The position numbers and the translations under genes were made by a program. Below the pieces are notes generated by a model. It searched no databases. It was not told where the DNA came from and worked only from the letters and a program-made list of their open reading frames with translations. A DNA stretch of 64,000 nucleotides from Marivita sp. (GTDB taxonomy: Bacteria > Pseudomonadota > Alphaproteobacteria > Rhodobacterales > Rhodobacteraceae): assembly GCF_020055675.1 (NCBI RefSeq), contig NZ_JAIPUS010000001.1, positions 124,001 to 188,000 on the forward strand, written 5' to 3'. Shown here one piece after another: positions 17,339 through 27,182 of this stretch; positions within the stretch are counted from its first letter, which is position 1; each line of letters begins with the position of its first letter.

Positions 17339-17849
17339 GGGGACAACTCTTCGGACAACCTGGGTTTGTTTACCGGAGTGTTTTGGTGAAAACCGGTCCA
17401 AACGGCAAGGAAGAAGAGAACTCGGCAAGTTGCCCTGTCGTCCAATCCGGGTTCTGCCCCATGTGGAAAGGATAAGTCAGTTGCCCACGCTTGTCTCGTC
17501 AAGTATCGGAAATGCGAGTTTATCCCGGTTTTATCCACAAGAGATATATCTATATATAGACATAATTTCAGGTACTTACGCGCGTTAAATCCATACAGTC
17601 CCGGTTTTGCCCACAAAAGCGCAAGTTCAGTCTGGCCTTGGGATAAGTCTTGAACAGATTGTTAATCCACAGGCAGGGGACGGCACTACTAACCACAAAA
17701 ACTTTACTTTTTTCTTTATTATTTTAACGTGACCCGGACGTTTGACAGCATGCCAAGCCTCGACTAAGAGCAACACAGTCCTGTTCTGGACCTTACTTTC
17801 CTGAGACAACGAAGATACGACTGCCAACCTGCGCAGTCCGGGATATTTC
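17339..17849. other. Gene-free AT-rich stretch, probable chromosomal replication origin (oriC)
   Basis: About 510 bp between divergent maf and rho with no plausible gene. It contains one perfect DnaA box (TTATCCACA), a one-mismatch box TAATCCACA (17663-17671) and the weaker TTGCCCACA (17607-17615) and TTGCCCACG (17481-17489). AT-rich stretches follow the boxes, at about 17540-17570 (ATATATCTATATATAG) and about 17699-17728. Genes on both sides read away from it, and parA, parB and three parS sites lie 2.6 to 7 kb to the right. Together this fits an oriC. Promoters for rho and maf must also lie here. Origin activity is inferred, not shown. Confidence 0.6.
17531..17539 (+). promoter_or_regulatory. 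Perfect DnaA box
   Basis: TTATCCACA, an exact match to the bacterial DnaA-box consensus. It is directly followed by an AT-rich stretch (17540-17570) of the type that can serve as a DNA unwinding element. Confidence 0.65.
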
Positions 17850-19118
17850 ATGACCGAAAAATTGAACCTTGCCGACCTCAAGGCAAAAAGCCCCAAAGAC
17901 CTTCTTTCGATGGCCGAGGAGTTGGAAATCGAAAACGCATCAACGATGCGTAAAGGCGAGATCATGTTCCAGATTCTGCGCGAACGCGCGGATGAAGGGT
18001 GGACGATCTTCGGGGATGGTGTGCTTGAAGTGCTCCAGGACGGCTTCGGTTTCCTTCGCTCGCCTGAGGCAAACTATCTTCCCGGTCCTGACGATATCTA
18101 TGTTTCCCCGGAAATGATCCGCAAGTTTTCACTCCGCACCGGCGATACCATCGACGGTGAGATGAAGGCGCCCGAGGACAACGAGCGATATTTCGCTCTG
18201 CTGAATTGCACGCAGATCAACTTCCAGGAACCAGAACGCGCCCGGCACAAGATTGCCTTCGACAACCTGACACCGCTCTATCCGGACGAGCGGTTGAACA
18301 TGGAAATCGAGGATCCAACGATCAAGGATCGGTCCGCCCGGATTATCGACCTGGTTGCACCGATCGGTAAAGGCCAAAGATCACTCATCGTCGCACCACC
18401 CCGGACGGGCAAAACTGTTTTGTTGCAGAACATTGCGAACTCCATCGAACGCAACCATCCGGAATGCTACCTGATCGTTCTCCTGATCGACGAGCGGCCC
18501 GAAGAGGTCACCGACATGCAGCGCTCGGTCAGGGGCGAGGTCGTTTCCTCCACCTTTGATGAACCGGCGACGCGCCACGTCGCAGTGTCTGAAATGGTGA
18601 TCGAGAAAGCCAAACGCCTCGTGGAGCATAAACGAGATGTAGTGATACTGTTGGACTCGATAACTAGACTTGGTAGAGCGTTCAACACGGTGGTGCCCTC
18701 GTCGGGGAAGGTTCTGACCGGGGGTGTAGACGCGAATGCGTTGCAACGGCCCAAGAGGTTCTTTGGCGCAGCCCGGAATATCGAAGAAGGAGGATCGCTC
18801 ACGATCATCGCGACGGCCCTGATCGATACTGGCAGCCGGATGGATGAAGTGATCTTTGAGGAATTCAAGGGTACGGGCAACTCGGAAATTGTTCTGGATC
18901 GCAAGGTTGCAGACAAGCGCGTGTTCCCATCGATGGACATCCTGAAATCCGGCACGCGCAAGGAAGAACTGCTGGTCGACAAGGGCGATCTCCAGAAAAC
19001 CTTTGTCCTGCGCCGCATCCTGAATCCGATGGGCACAACCGACGCGATCGAATTCCTGCTCTCCAAGCTCAAGCAAACGAAAACAAATTCGGAATTCTTC
19101 GACTCCATGAATTCGTAG
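17850..19118 (+). CDS. rho: Transcription termination factor Rho
   Basis: A 422-residue hexameric RNA helicase that ends transcription. It has an N-terminal Rho-N helical region ([20 protein letters not shown]), an RNA-binding cold-shock-like fold (about residues 50-120), and an ATPase domain with Walker [13 protein letters not shown] (about 181-192), Walker [15 protein letters not shown], the Q-loop/R-loop region and a conserved C-terminus. The length matches the family. It is the first gene to the right of the probable origin and starts the rightward rho-mnmE-mnmG-rsmG-parA-parB series. Confidence 0.98.
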   Translation: MTEKLNLADLKAKSPKDLLSMAEELEIENASTMRKGEIMFQILRERADEGWTIFGDGVLEVLQDGFGFLRSPEANYLPGPDDIYVSPEMIRKFSLRTGDTIDGEMKAPEDNERYFALLNCTQINFQEPERARHKIAFDNLTPLYPDERLNMEIEDPTIKDRSARIIDLVAPIGKGQRSLIVAPPRTGKTVLLQNIANSIERNHPECYLIVLLIDERPEEVTDMQRSVRGEVVSSTFDEPATRHVAVSEMVIEKAKRLVEHKRDVVILLDSITRLGRAFNTVVPSSGKVLTGGVDANALQRPKRFFGAARNIEEGGSLTIIATALIDTGSRMDEVIFEEFKGTGNSEIVLDRKVADKRVFPSMDILKSGTRKEELLVDKGDLQKTFVLRRILNPMGTTDAIEFLLSKLKQTKTNSEFFDSMNS

Positions 19119-19138
19119 ACCAAGCCACGTGAGACATC

Positions 19139-20422
19139 ATGGACACTATCTTTGCCTTGGCCACAGTGCCGGGAAAATCAGGCGTTGCTGTTGTCCGTGT
19201 CTCTGGTCCGGATGCATTTGACTGCTGTCGCACCTTCGGTTTCGAGCCGCCTCTGCCGCGAAAATCCGCGTTGCGCCAGTTATCCCATGGGGAAAAGGGC
19301 TTTCTTGATGAAGCCTTGGTCCTGACCTTCGAAGAAGGCGCAAGTTTCACTGGTGAAAACGTGGTCGAGTTCCATCTGCATGGCAGCTTGGCGATCATCA
19401 ATTCCGTGCTGGAATGTTTGGGCAAGTTGCCGAATTACCGGTCGGCGCTGGCGGGAGAGTTTACGCGCCGCGCAATGGCCAACGGTCGGCTTGATTTGAC
19501 GCAGGTCGAAGCGTTATCGGATTTGATCGACGCCGAGACCGAAATGCAAAGAAAGCAGGCGTTGAAGGGATTTACTGGACGGCTGCGCGATCAGGCGGAA
19601 ACCTGGCGAATGGACCTGGTCCATGCGGTGTCGCTGCTTGAAGCGACGATAGATTTCGCGGATGAGGAAGTCCCAGTCGACGTATCGTCAGACGTCAATC
19701 GTTTTCTATCCGGTGTCACTTCCACCATTGAAAACGAGGTCAACGGGTTCGGTATAGCGGAGCGGGTCCGAACTGGATTCGAGGTTGCAATCATCGGTCC
19801 TCCGAATGCGGGGAAATCGACATTGCTCAACGCGCTCGCTGGACGCGACGCGGCGATCACGTCCGAGATTGCAGGAACAACGCGTGACGTGATCGAAGTC
19901 CGCATGGATTTGGACAGTCTCCCTGTTACGTTCCTCGATACTGCGGGTCTTCGGGACACTGATGATACTGTCGAGTCAATCGGGATTCATCGGTCACTTG
20001 GTCGGGCCAAAGCTGCGGACCTTCGCGTTTTTCTCAAGGGAGAGGGCGACTTTGGCGATCTGAATCCTTTGGCGGGTGATATCGTCGTTCAAGGGAAATC
20101 GGACCTCTTTGCAGACGGGACGGGTGTGTCCGGGGTCACCGGGCAAGGGATCAAGGATCTAATCGACCAGGTGAAACTTTTCCTGGTTGATAAATCGTCC
20201 TCCGCCGGACTTGTTTCGCACCAACGTCAGCGCGACGTGTTAAAACAGGGGTTGAGCGCTCTGTTGAGGGCGCAAGGGTTTGTTGCCGCTGGCCCAGGAC
20301 GGTATGATTTGGCGTCCGAAGAGATTCGCACTGCAATAATAACGCTAGAGCGACTCGTCGGGCGGGTTGATGTAGAGGATGTTCTTGATAAGATTTTCTC
20401 CAGTTTTTGCATCGGAAAGTAG
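19139..20422 (+). CDS. mnmE: tRNA modification GTPase MnmE (TrmE)
   Basis: Works with MnmG to install the 5-carboxymethylaminomethyl group on wobble uridine 34 of tRNAs. The protein has 427 residues: an N-terminal tetrahydrofolate-binding domain ([22 protein letters not shown]), a helical domain, and an inserted GTPase domain with G1 GPPNAGKST (about residue 220), the G2 threonine and G3 DTAGLRDT. The family's C-terminal CIGK ends the protein. mnmG follows after 3 bp. Its codon use is visibly richer in T-ending codons than the flanking regions. Confidence 0.97.
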   Translation: MDTIFALATVPGKSGVAVVRVSGPDAFDCCRTFGFEPPLPRKSALRQLSHGEKGFLDEALVLTFEEGASFTGENVVEFHLHGSLAIINSVLECLGKLPNYRSALAGEFTRRAMANGRLDLTQVEALSDLIDAETEMQRKQALKGFTGRLRDQAETWRMDLVHAVSLLEATIDFADEEVPVDVSSDVNRFLSGVTSTIENEVNGFGIAERVRTGFEVAIIGPPNAGKSTLLNALAGRDAAITSEIAGTTRDVIEVRMDLDSLPVTFLDTAGLRDTDDTVESIGIHRSLGRAKAADLRVFLKGEGDFGDLNPLAGDIVVQGKSDLFADGTGVSGVTGQGIKDLIDQVKLFLVDKSSSAGLVSHQRQRDVLKQGLSALLRAQGFVAAGPGRYDLASEEIRTAIITLERLVGRVDVEDVLDKIFSSFCIGK

Positions 20423-20425
20423 GGA

Positions 20426-22309
20426 GTGTTTCACGTGAAACAATTTGATTTCGATGTCATCGTTGTTGGAGGCGGTCACGCTGGTTGCGAGGCTGCACAT
20501 GCGGCCGCACGGATGGGCGCTCGGACTGCGCTTGTCACGCTGACGGAAGAGGACATTGGTGTCTTGTCGTGTAATCCGGCGATTGGTGGCCTTGGCAAGG
20601 GCCATCTTGTCCGGGAGATTGACGCGTTTGACGGGATTATGGGACGCGTCGCTGACAAGGCTGGGATACAATTTCGATTGCTGAATCGCCGCAAGGGACC
20701 CGCGGTCCAAGGACCACGCGCACAGGCAGATCGCAAAATCTATCAAACAGAAATGCTGGCGGCGACGAAAGCCCAAGGCAATCTGGAGATTGTTCTCGGA
20801 GAGGTGACGGACCTTTGTAAAACTGGTTCAACGATAGATGGGGTAGTGATCAATGGCGATCAAGAGATCACAGCGCCATCCGTTGTTCTGACAACGGGAA
20901 CGTTCCTGCGTGGTGTAATCCACATCGGAGACCAACAGATTTCTGGTGGCCGTATGGGGGAACGACCGTCAAATGATCTGGCCAAAACACTGGAGTCCTT
21001 CGATCTGCCTTTGGGCCGTCTAAAAACGGGAACACCACCTCGGCTTGATGGCCGGACAATCAATTGGGATGACCTTGAAGACCAGCCTGGCGACGACAGC
21101 CCGGTGATGTTCTCTTTCATGTCGAAAGCGCCAACTGCACCACAAGTTGCCTGCGCTATTACGCATACGAATGAACGGACGCACGACATCATCCGCACAA
21201 ACCTGGACAGATCCGCGATGTATGGCGGCAACATTGATGGTGTGGGCCCGCGATATTGTCCATCGATCGAGGACAAGGTTGTGCGTTTTGCAGACAAGAC
21301 ATCCCACCAGATTTTTCTCGAACCGGAAGGCATAAACGACGATACGGTTTATCCGAACGGGATTTCGACGTCACTGCCTGAAGAGGTTCAGCTCGAATAT
21401 GTCCGGTCGATCAAAGGCCTTGAACGAGCAGAGATTTTGCAACCGGGATACGCGATTGAGTATGATTATGTTGATCCGCGTGCCTTGAACCTTGATTTGG
21501 CTGTGAAGTCGGCTGCTGGGTTGTACCTGGCTGGCCAGATCAACGGAACCACAGGCTATGAAGAAGCAGCTGCGCAGGGTCTTGTGGCTGGCCTTAACGC
21601 AGCCAGTCGATCGATGGATAAGGGGGGGGTAACCTTCAGTCGAGCCGACAGTTATATTGGTGTCATGATCGATGATCTGACAACACGGGGCGTATCTGAG
21701 CCTTACCGGATGTTCACATCGCGTGCCGAGTATCGCTTGTCCCTGCGGGCAGATAACGCTGACCAAAGGCTGACTCCAAAAGCGCTTGACTTGGGCTGTG
21801 TGTCTGAAGAGCGCAAAACTGCATTCATGGCGAAAATGGAGTTGATCGAGGCGGGGAGGCGGGATCTTGACAATCTGATGGTTTCTTCGAAGCAACTTGT
21901 CGAGGCAGGCGTATTGATCTCTCAGGATGGGACAAAAAGAACAGGGTTTGAGTGCCTTGCGATTGAAGCCGTCTCGTGGGACGCCCTCGTGTTAATTTCG
22001 CCCGACCTGGCGAACATTGACAATGGGACACGGGCACAGCTTTCGAAGGATGCGCTTTATGCCAATTATATTGCGCGTCAGCAAAGGGATATCGAATCTC
22101 TACGTCGGGACGAAGCTCAGGTGATACCTGTGGACTTCGATTTTACGCAGATTGAAGGGTTATCGAATGAGCTGAAGTCAAAACTGGACAGTCAAAAACC
22201 CGCGAACATTGCCCAGGCGTCCCGGGTTGATGGCATGACACCCTCTGGCCTTCTTTTGCTGTTGTCTAAAATACGTGCCGCGTCCGCGAAAAAGCAGGCT
22301 GTGGGATGA
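20426..22309 (+). CDS. mnmG: tRNA uridine-5-carboxymethylaminomethyl modification enzyme MnmG (GidA)
   Basis: FAD-binding partner of MnmE, 627 residues. The N-terminal Rossmann motif [19 protein letters not shown] is at about residues 12-30. The family signatures [17 protein letters not shown] and [20 protein letters not shown] follow, with the C-terminal helical domain that binds MnmE. The start codon is GTG at 20426, and the first six codons (MFHVKQ) lie on a perfect parS site; a second in-frame GTG at 20435 is possible. The stop overlaps the rsmG start by four bases (ATGA). Confidence 0.97.
   Translation: MFHVKQFDFDVIVVGGGHAGCEAAHAAARMGARTALVTLTEEDIGVLSCNPAIGGLGKGHLVREIDAFDGIMGRVADKAGIQFRLLNRRKGPAVQGPRAQADRKIYQTEMLAATKAQGNLEIVLGEVTDLCKTGSTIDGVVINGDQEITAPSVVLTTGTFLRGVIHIGDQQISGGRMGERPSNDLAKTLESFDLPLGRLKTGTPPRLDGRTINWDDLEDQPGDDSPVMFSFMSKAPTAPQVACAITHTNERTHDIIRTNLDRSAMYGGNIDGVGPRYCPSIEDKVVRFADKTSHQIFLEPEGINDDTVYPNGISTSLPEEVQLEYVRSIKGLERAEILQPGYAIEYDYVDPRALNLDLAVKSAAGLYLAGQINGTTGYEEAAAQGLVAGLNAASRSMDKGGVTFSRADSYIGVMIDDLTTRGVSEPYRMFTSRAEYRLSLRADNADQRLTPKALDLGCVSEERKTAFMAKMELIEAGRRDLDNLMVSSKQLVEAGVLISQDGTKRTGFECLAIEAVSWDALVLISPDLANIDNGTRAQLSKDALYANYIARQQRDIESLRRDEAQVIPVDFDFTQIEGLSNELKSKLDSQKPANIAQASRVDGMTPSGLLLLLSKIRAASAKKQAVG
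20427..20442. promoter_or_regulatory. parS site 1 (perfect 16-bp palindrome)
   Basis: TGTTTCACGTGAAACA, the canonical ParB-binding parS palindrome, placed on the first codons of mnmG. It is the first of three sites upstream of the parA-parB genes that encode its binding partners. Confidence 0.93.
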
Positions 22310-22893
22310 ATGCTTCACGTGAAACAACAGACCGGTTTAAACTCTACTTGAACTTGCTCCGTAAGTGGTCGCCAAAGATCAACTTGGTTTCAAAAGCTTC
22401 TTTGGCAGATGCTGGGAAACGTCATTTCTCGGATTCCTTGCAGTTGGTTGAGTTATGTCCGGTGCCACCAGCGCATTGGGTCGACCTAGGGTCTGGTGCC
22501 GGCTTTCCCGGCGCCGTGGTTGCAATAGCCTTAGCGCGCACCCACACCAGGGTAACCTTGGTCGAGAGTGATCAGCGCAAGGCGGCGTTCTTGCGCACTG
22601 TTTCACGTGAAACAAATGTTCCATTTGATGTTGTTGCCAACCGAATCGAGAGCTTGGATCCGTTGGAAGCTGATGTCCTCAGCGCACGCGCGCTTGCCCC
22701 TGTTGATGTTCTTTTGGAATTCACAAACCGTCACATGAAAAAGAACGGAACCGCCTTTTTTCCGAAAGGAGAAACCTGGGCAAACGAAGTGGCTCACGCC
22801 GAAAAACAGTGGCGATTCTCCCTGGAAGTCCATAAAAGTAAGACAAACGCAAACGCGGCAATCCTACAGATCGGAGATCTATCTCGTGTATGA
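22306..22893 (+). CDS. rsmG: 16S rRNA (guanine527-N7)-methyltransferase RsmG (GidB)
   Basis: Methylates G527 in the 530 loop of 16S rRNA; loss gives low-level streptomycin resistance in other bacteria. The protein has 195 residues with the SAM motif [19 protein letters not shown] (about residues 64-82) and [15 protein letters not shown]. It overlaps mnmG by four bases at its start and parA by eight at its end. Two parS sequences lie inside the gene, and both are read in the same frame, encoding Ser-Arg-Glu-Thr each time. Confidence 0.97.
   Translation: MNASRETTDRFKLYLNLLRKWSPKINLVSKASLADAGKRHFSDSLQLVELCPVPPAHWVDLGSGAGFPGAVVAIALARTHTRVTLVESDQRKAAFLRTVSRETNVPFDVVANRIESLDPLEADVLSARALAPVDVLLEFTNRHMKKNGTAFFPKGETWANEVAHAEKQWRFSLEVHKSKTNANAAILQIGDLSRV
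22311..22326. promoter_or_regulatory. parS site 2 (one mismatch)
   Basis: TGCTTCACGTGAAACA, one base (C for T at position 3) from the perfect parS palindrome. It lies over codons 2-7 of rsmG. A single outer mismatch may weaken ParB binding without abolishing it. Confidence 0.8.
22599..22614. promoter_or_regulatory. parS site 3 (perfect 16-bp palindrome)
   Basis: TGTTTCACGTGAAACA inside rsmG, 288 bp after site 2 and about 270 bp before the parA start. The codons read Val-Ser-Arg-Glu-Thr. ParB loading here would put the partition complex directly next to its own operon. Confidence 0.93.
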
Positions 22894-23698
22894 TCCGACA
22901 CGCCCCGCTGGACCCAAGATAATAGCAATCGCGAACCAGAAAGGTGGGGTGGGCAAGACGACAACCGCGATAAATTTTGCATCCGCCTTGGCCGAGATCG
23001 GCCAACGTGTTCTTGTTGTTGATCTTGATCCACAGGGAAACGCGTCGACTGGTCTGGGCCTGATGCCTGAAAACAGGAATGCAACGACGTATGATCTGCT
23101 GCTGGACGATTTTCCGCTGGGAGATATCATTTGCGAAACAACCCAAAAAGGGTTGAGCATCGTGCCGTCCACAACCGACCTTAGCTCTGCCGACATTGAA
23201 TTAATTGCCAACGAAAAGCGCAGCTACCTTTTGCACGACGCTTTGCGACAGCCAGAAATGGATAGATTTGGCTTCGATTTTATCCTGATCGATTGTCCAC
23301 CATCTCTTAACCTTTTGACGGTAAACGCCATGGTGGCGGCGCATTCTGTTCTCGTACCTTTGCAAAGCGAGTTCTTTGCTTTGGAAGGATTGAGCCAATT
23401 GATGTTAACGATCCGGGAAGTTCGCCAATCCGCCAACCCGAAACTCAGGATAGAAGGGGTGGTTCTTACCATGTACGACGCGCGAAATAACCTATCTCAA
23501 CAAGTTGAAAACGATGCGCGGGATAATCTTGGGGATTTGGTGTTCGAGACGGTAATACCAAGAAATGTAAGGGTGAGCGAAGCGCCGTCCTATGCGATGC
23601 CGGTTCTTGAATATGATACAAACTCTAAAGGTGCCGCAGCGTATCGCGCGTTGGCACGGGAGTTTCTGACCAAAAATGAAACGATGACAGCAGCGTAG
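22886..23698 (+). CDS. parA: Chromosome partitioning ATPase ParA (Soj)
   Basis: A 270-residue deviant-Walker ATPase that moves ParB-parS complexes during chromosome segregation. The KGGVGKTTTAINFASAL motif (about residues 17-33) is a deviant Walker A with the signature lysine, and ILIDCPPSLNLLTVNA supplies Walker B. The start is GTG at 22886, overlapping the rsmG stop by eight bases. parB follows after 9 bp. The proximity of parS, mnmG and rsmG is the conserved origin-proximal arrangement. Confidence 0.97.
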   Translation: MYDPTRPAGPKIIAIANQKGGVGKTTTAINFASALAEIGQRVLVVDLDPQGNASTGLGLMPENRNATTYDLLLDDFPLGDIICETTQKGLSIVPSTTDLSSADIELIANEKRSYLLHDALRQPEMDRFGFDFILIDCPPSLNLLTVNAMVAAHSVLVPLQSEFFALEGLSQLMLTIREVRQSANPKLRIEGVVLTMYDARNNLSQQVENDARDNLGDLVFETVIPRNVRVSEAPSYAMPVLEYDTNSKGAAAYRALAREFLTKNETMTAA

Positions 23699-23707
23699 AG
23701 GCGGATC

Positions 23708-24616
23708 ATGTCAGAGAAAAAAGAGCAGCGACGAGGGCTGGGGCGGGGTCTTTCCGCATTGATGGCAGATATAGAGCCCGAGGCTGAGCCTGCAACCGAA
23801 CCCGCCCAACGCCCGACGCAGGTTTTGCCAGTCGACCAGTTGTTTCCCAACCCGGACCAGCCACGCCGGTCATTCGATACCGAAGCATTGGAAGAGCTGA
23901 CAAATTCTATCCGGAGCAAAGGCGTCATCCAGCCGTTAATCGTCCGTCAACGCGGAGAGTCCGGATCGCAATTCGAGATCGTCGCTGGTGAACGTCGATG
24001 GCGGGCGGCTCAGGCGGCTGGCGTGCATGAAGTTCCAGTGGTTTTGCGCGACTTTTCCGATGAGGATGTCCTTGAAATCGCGATTATCGAGAATATCCAG
24101 CGCGCTGATTTGAACCCGATCGAAGAGGCGGCTGGATACGAGCAATTGATGAATCGCTTTGGTCACACGCAGGAAAAGCTCGCCCAGGCTTTGGGTAAGA
24201 GCCGTAGCCACATCGCAAATCTGTTGCGGCTTCTCAATCTGCCGGACGTCGTCAAGACGGCTGTGACGGATGGAAAACTGTCTGCGGGACACGCGCGCGC
24301 CTTGGTAACGGCGCCTGATCCCACTCATCTGGCAGGGCGGATCGTGCGAAATGGGCTATCCGTGCGCGAGACGGAGCGGCTGGTTAAAGAAGCGCTTAAC
24401 CCAACGGCAGAATCAAAACCCAAAGGGGCGTCCAAACCGAGCGCCACGGCGAAGGATGCGGATACCAAGGCGCTCGAAGCAGATCTGTCAGCGGCCTTGG
24501 ATATGAAGGTCTCAATCACGCATCAGGCGGGCAAAGAATCCGGCACTGTGTCAATCGGGTACGAGTCGCTCGAAGATCTGGACGCATTGTGTATGGTGCT
24601 TAGCGCGACCAAATAA
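23708..24616 (+). CDS. parB: Chromosome partitioning protein ParB (Spo0J)
   Basis: A 302-residue parS-binding CTP-dependent clamp protein. The N-terminal tail has the ParA-stimulating arginine-rich segment RRGLGRGLSALMAD, typical of chromosomal ParB. The ParB/Srx domain carries GERRWRAAQAAG (about residue 94) and the ENIQRADLNPIEEA motif (about 125-138). The HTH region includes LGKSRSHIANLLRLL, and the C-terminal dimerisation domain ends the protein. A low-complexity Ala/Lys/Ser linker lies at about 235-260. The stop abuts the convergent hemW stop with no bases between them. Confidence 0.97.
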   Translation: MSEKKEQRRGLGRGLSALMADIEPEAEPATEPAQRPTQVLPVDQLFPNPDQPRRSFDTEALEELTNSIRSKGVIQPLIVRQRGESGSQFEIVAGERRWRAAQAAGVHEVPVVLRDFSDEDVLEIAIIENIQRADLNPIEEAAGYEQLMNRFGHTQEKLAQALGKSRSHIANLLRLLNLPDVVKTAVTDGKLSAGHARALVTAPDPTHLAGRIVRNGLSVRETERLVKEALNPTAESKPKGASKPSATAKDADTKALEADLSAALDMKVSITHQAGKESGTVSIGYESLEDLDALCMVLSATK

Positions 24617-25792
24617 TCAGGCTTTGGCAAGCTGAGAAATTAGATAATTCAGAACGGGGCGGCCTTTCTTGGTTGCCCCGAATTTCTTTTCTGACTGCCA
24701 AACCAGACCGTCTGATTCAAAGGTTCGAAATTTCGACCAGTCAATCAGATGAGTTACATCATCGATATATAGACCCTCAAGAAGCCGAAGCCCCATTATC
24801 AGGCGTTCATCCGCAATATCTAGTTGCGACATGGGCGTTTCTGACCGGACCCCGGTTGTCGCTTGCACGGCGCGCAGCCATGCTTCTGGTTGTTTCCAGG
24901 AGTCAGTCGCTATGCGCTGGCCGTCTATGGTCAATCTTCCATGCGCACCGGGCCCGATCCCGGCGTAATCGCCGCCACGCCAGTAGAGACGGTTATGCAG
25001 CGACTCTGCGCCGGCGCGCGCATGGTTGGATACTTCGTAAGCGATGAAGCCCGCATCCTCGCACATAGTCTGGGTCAAATGGTAAAGATCCGCGCCTAGA
25101 TCGTCGGTGGGCAAGCCGCGCAAGTTTCCGCGTTCCGCGCGATCCCAGAATGCGGTCCCTTCCTCGATCGTCAATTGATAAAGCGACAGATGATCGACCG
25201 CCATGTCCAGAGCCTGACCCAGCTCCTGCTGCCAGTCAGACAGGCTCTGGGTCTGGCGCCCATAGATCAAATCGAAGCTCACACGTTCAAAATTCTGGCG
25301 GGCAATTCCAAAGGCATCCTGCGCCTCTTCAACGGAATGCAATCGACCGAGTTTGCGCAGATCCGTATTGTTCAAGGCTTGCACGCCGAGCGATACCCGA
25401 TTGACCCCGTGCTTGGCGTAGCCTTCGAAGCGGTGTGCCTCGACCGACGTCGGATTGGCTTCTAGGGTAATCTCGATATCGTTGGCAAAACTCCAGACAT
25501 CACGCGCCGCAGCCAGAACGGTGGCCACCGTTTGCGGCTCCATAAGGCTCGGGGTGCCACCACCAAAAAAGACAGAGGATAAAACCCGTGGACCTGTCCG
25601 TTCCCCGGTCCTGCGGATTTCGAGAGCCAAGGCATCGGCCCATTGGGCCTGATCCACGGCAGATCGAACATGGCTGTTGAAATCGCAATAGGGACATTTG
25701 GCAGCGCAAAACGGCCAGTGGACGTAGAGACCGAATCCGCGTTCCTGCCAAAGCTCAGCCAAAGCAGCCGGCCACGAACTTGCGGAAGGCAT
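24617..25792 (-). CDS. hemW: Radical SAM heme chaperone HemW
   Basis: A 391-residue radical SAM protein with the cluster motif CAAKCPYCDFNSH (about residues 29-41). It is of the HemW type, implicated in heme trafficking, rather than a true coproporphyrinogen dehydrogenase HemN. Family features include FFGGGTPSLM and the C-terminal GLRLLEGL region. The start at 25792 ([19 protein letters not shown]) gives the usual short N-terminus; it overlaps rdgB by 38 bp, and the longer open frame to 25840 runs further into rdgB. It is part of a leftward rph-rdgB-hemW group. Confidence 0.93.
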   Translation of the reverse strand: MPSASSWPAALAELWQERGFGLYVHWPFCAAKCPYCDFNSHVRSAVDQAQWADALALEIRRTGERTGPRVLSSVFFGGGTPSLMEPQTVATVLAAARDVWSFANDIEITLEANPTSVEAHRFEGYAKHGVNRVSLGVQALNNTDLRKLGRLHSVEEAQDAFGIARQNFERVSFDLIYGRQTQSLSDWQQELGQALDMAVDHLSLYQLTIEEGTAFWDRAERGNLRGLPTDDLGADLYHLTQTMCEDAGFIAYEVSNHARAGAESLHNRLYWRGGDYAGIGPGAHGRLTIDGQRIATDSWKQPEAWLRAVQATTGVRSETPMSQLDIADERLIMGLRLLEGLYIDDVTHLIDWSKFRTFESDGLVWQSEKKFGATKKGRPVLNYLISQLAKA

Positions 25793-26366
25793 CAGCGCGG
25801 TGGCTGATCTTGTTTTTTTCCCACCGATCCATTTCGCCAAAGGTCAGGGAATACCCTTTCGGCTGGAAAACGGGGTCATATCCGTGTCCCTGATCGCCGC
25901 GCATCGGCCAGATGATCTGGCCTTCCATCTTGCCCGGAAATACCTCGTCATGGCCATTGGGCCAGGCAAGGACGAGGGTGCAGCAGAACCGCCCCGTCCA
26001 TGGTGGCGAGATCCCGGTGCCAAGAATGGCGGTATGTGCCTTTTCCATGGCCATGACAAAGTCGCGACCAGTCTCTGTTTCGGCCCAATCGGCGGTATAG
26101 ACACCCGGTGCGCCATTCAATGCGTCGATTTCGAGTCCACTGTCGTCGGACAGGGCCGGCAGGCCGGTTGCCTTGGCCGCCGCATGGGCCTTTATCCGGG
26201 CGTTCTCGACGAAACTTGTCCCGTCTTCGACCGGCTCGGCCAAATCCATGTCAGCGGCGCCAACAACCGTCACGCTGAAATCCTTGAGCAGGTCGGCAAT
26301 CTCTTCCAGCTTGCCCTGGTTGTGGGTTGCCACAAGAAGCCGATTACCGTCGAACTTGCGTGTCAT
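25755..26366 (-). CDS. rdgB: XTP/dITP diphosphatase RdgB
   Basis: A 203-residue house-cleaning pyrophosphatase of the HAM1 family that hydrolyses dITP and XTP to keep deaminated purines out of DNA. Nucleotide-binding [16 protein letters not shown] is at the N-terminus (about residues 12-27), [19 protein letters not shown] is the family core, and the ending [14 protein letters not shown] is characteristic. It overlaps rph by four bases (start ATG at 26366). Confidence 0.97.
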   Translation of the reverse strand: MTRKFDGNRLLVATHNQGKLEEIADLLKDFSVTVVGAADMDLAEPVEDGTSFVENARIKAHAAAKATGLPALSDDSGLEIDALNGAPGVYTADWAETETGRDFVMAMEKAHTAILGTGISPPWTGRFCCTLVLAWPNGHDEVFPGKMEGQIIWPMRGDQGHGYDPVFQPKGYSLTFGEMDRWEKNKISHRADAFRKFVAGCFG

Positions 26367-27076
26367 TCCGCAGCCTTCAGTTGCATCCTGACCAGTTCCT
26401 GAACTCCGGCATCGGCGAGATCGAGCAGTTCTGACATTTGATCACGCGAAAAGGTTGCTCCCTCGGCGGACATCTGCACTTCGATCAATTGGCCATCGCC
26501 ACGCAGGATGAAATTGCCATCCACACCGGCTTCGGAATCTTCGGGGTAATCGAGGTCGAGCACGGGTTGTCCCGCGTAGATGCCACAGCTGACGGCGGCG
26601 ACGGGCGATACAAGCGGATCGCTTATCACGTCACCGGCTTTCATCAGCTTGTTCACCGCAAGACGCAGTGCGACCCAACCGCCAGTGATGGAGGCGCAGC
26701 GGGTTCCGCCATCGGCCTGGATCACGTCGCAGTCGACGGTGATTTGCCGCTCTCCCATTGCGACACGGTCCACGCCGGCCCGCAAGCTGCGCCCGATCAA
26801 CCGTTGGATCTCGACCGTGCGGCCCTGTTGTTTGCCGGCCGAGCTTTCCCGACGCATCCGGCTCGTGGTGGAGCGGGGCAGCATCCCGTATTCGGCAGTG
26901 ACCCAGCCAAGACCCGAACCCTTGATGAACGGCGGCACCCGGTCTTCTATCGTGGCGGTACACAGGACATGGGTGTCGCCCACGCGGATCATGCAGGATC
27001 CTTCTGCGTGCTTGCTGATACCGGTTTCGATTGAAACCGCGCGCATTTCGCTTAGTTTTCGGCCTGATGGTCGCAT
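26363..27076 (-). CDS. rph: Ribonuclease PH
   Basis: A 237-residue phosphate-dependent 3'-5' exoribonuclease that trims tRNA 3' ends. Starts [12 protein letters not shown]. Conserved motifs include [51 protein letters not shown] and the acidic [19 protein letters not shown]. Length and ending match the family. It is divergent from hrcA across about 106 bp, the same arrangement as in other alphaproteobacteria, and leads the rph-rdgB-hemW operon. Confidence 0.98.
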   Translation of the reverse strand: MRPSGRKLSEMRAVSIETGISKHAEGSCMIRVGDTHVLCTATIEDRVPPFIKGSGLGWVTAEYGMLPRSTTSRMRRESSAGKQQGRTVEIQRLIGRSLRAGVDRVAMGERQITVDCDVIQADGGTRCASITGGWVALRLAVNKLMKAGDVISDPLVSPVAAVSCGIYAGQPVLDLDYPEDSEAGVDGNFILRGDGQLIEVQMSAEGATFSRDQMSELLDLADAGVQELVRMQLKAAE

Positions 27077-27182
27077 GGGATGTCCTCTTGATTATTGTGT
27101 ACGGATACAAGCAGGCTTTCAGGTTCCGCAAGCCGATAAGTCTACGCAACAGGTGTGGGCCAAAGCGCAATGAGGTGAGTGA

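Noticed and set aside
24655-24700. A GC-rich inverted repeat followed by TTCTTTT downstream of parB, considered as a terminator.
   Set aside because: The stem is only about five base pairs with a long loop, and it lies in the coding part of hemW.
27077-27182. CIRCE operator (TTAGCACTC-N9-GAGTGCTAA) near hrcA.
   Set aside because: I looked for the inverted repeat in the rph-hrcA gap and found none.
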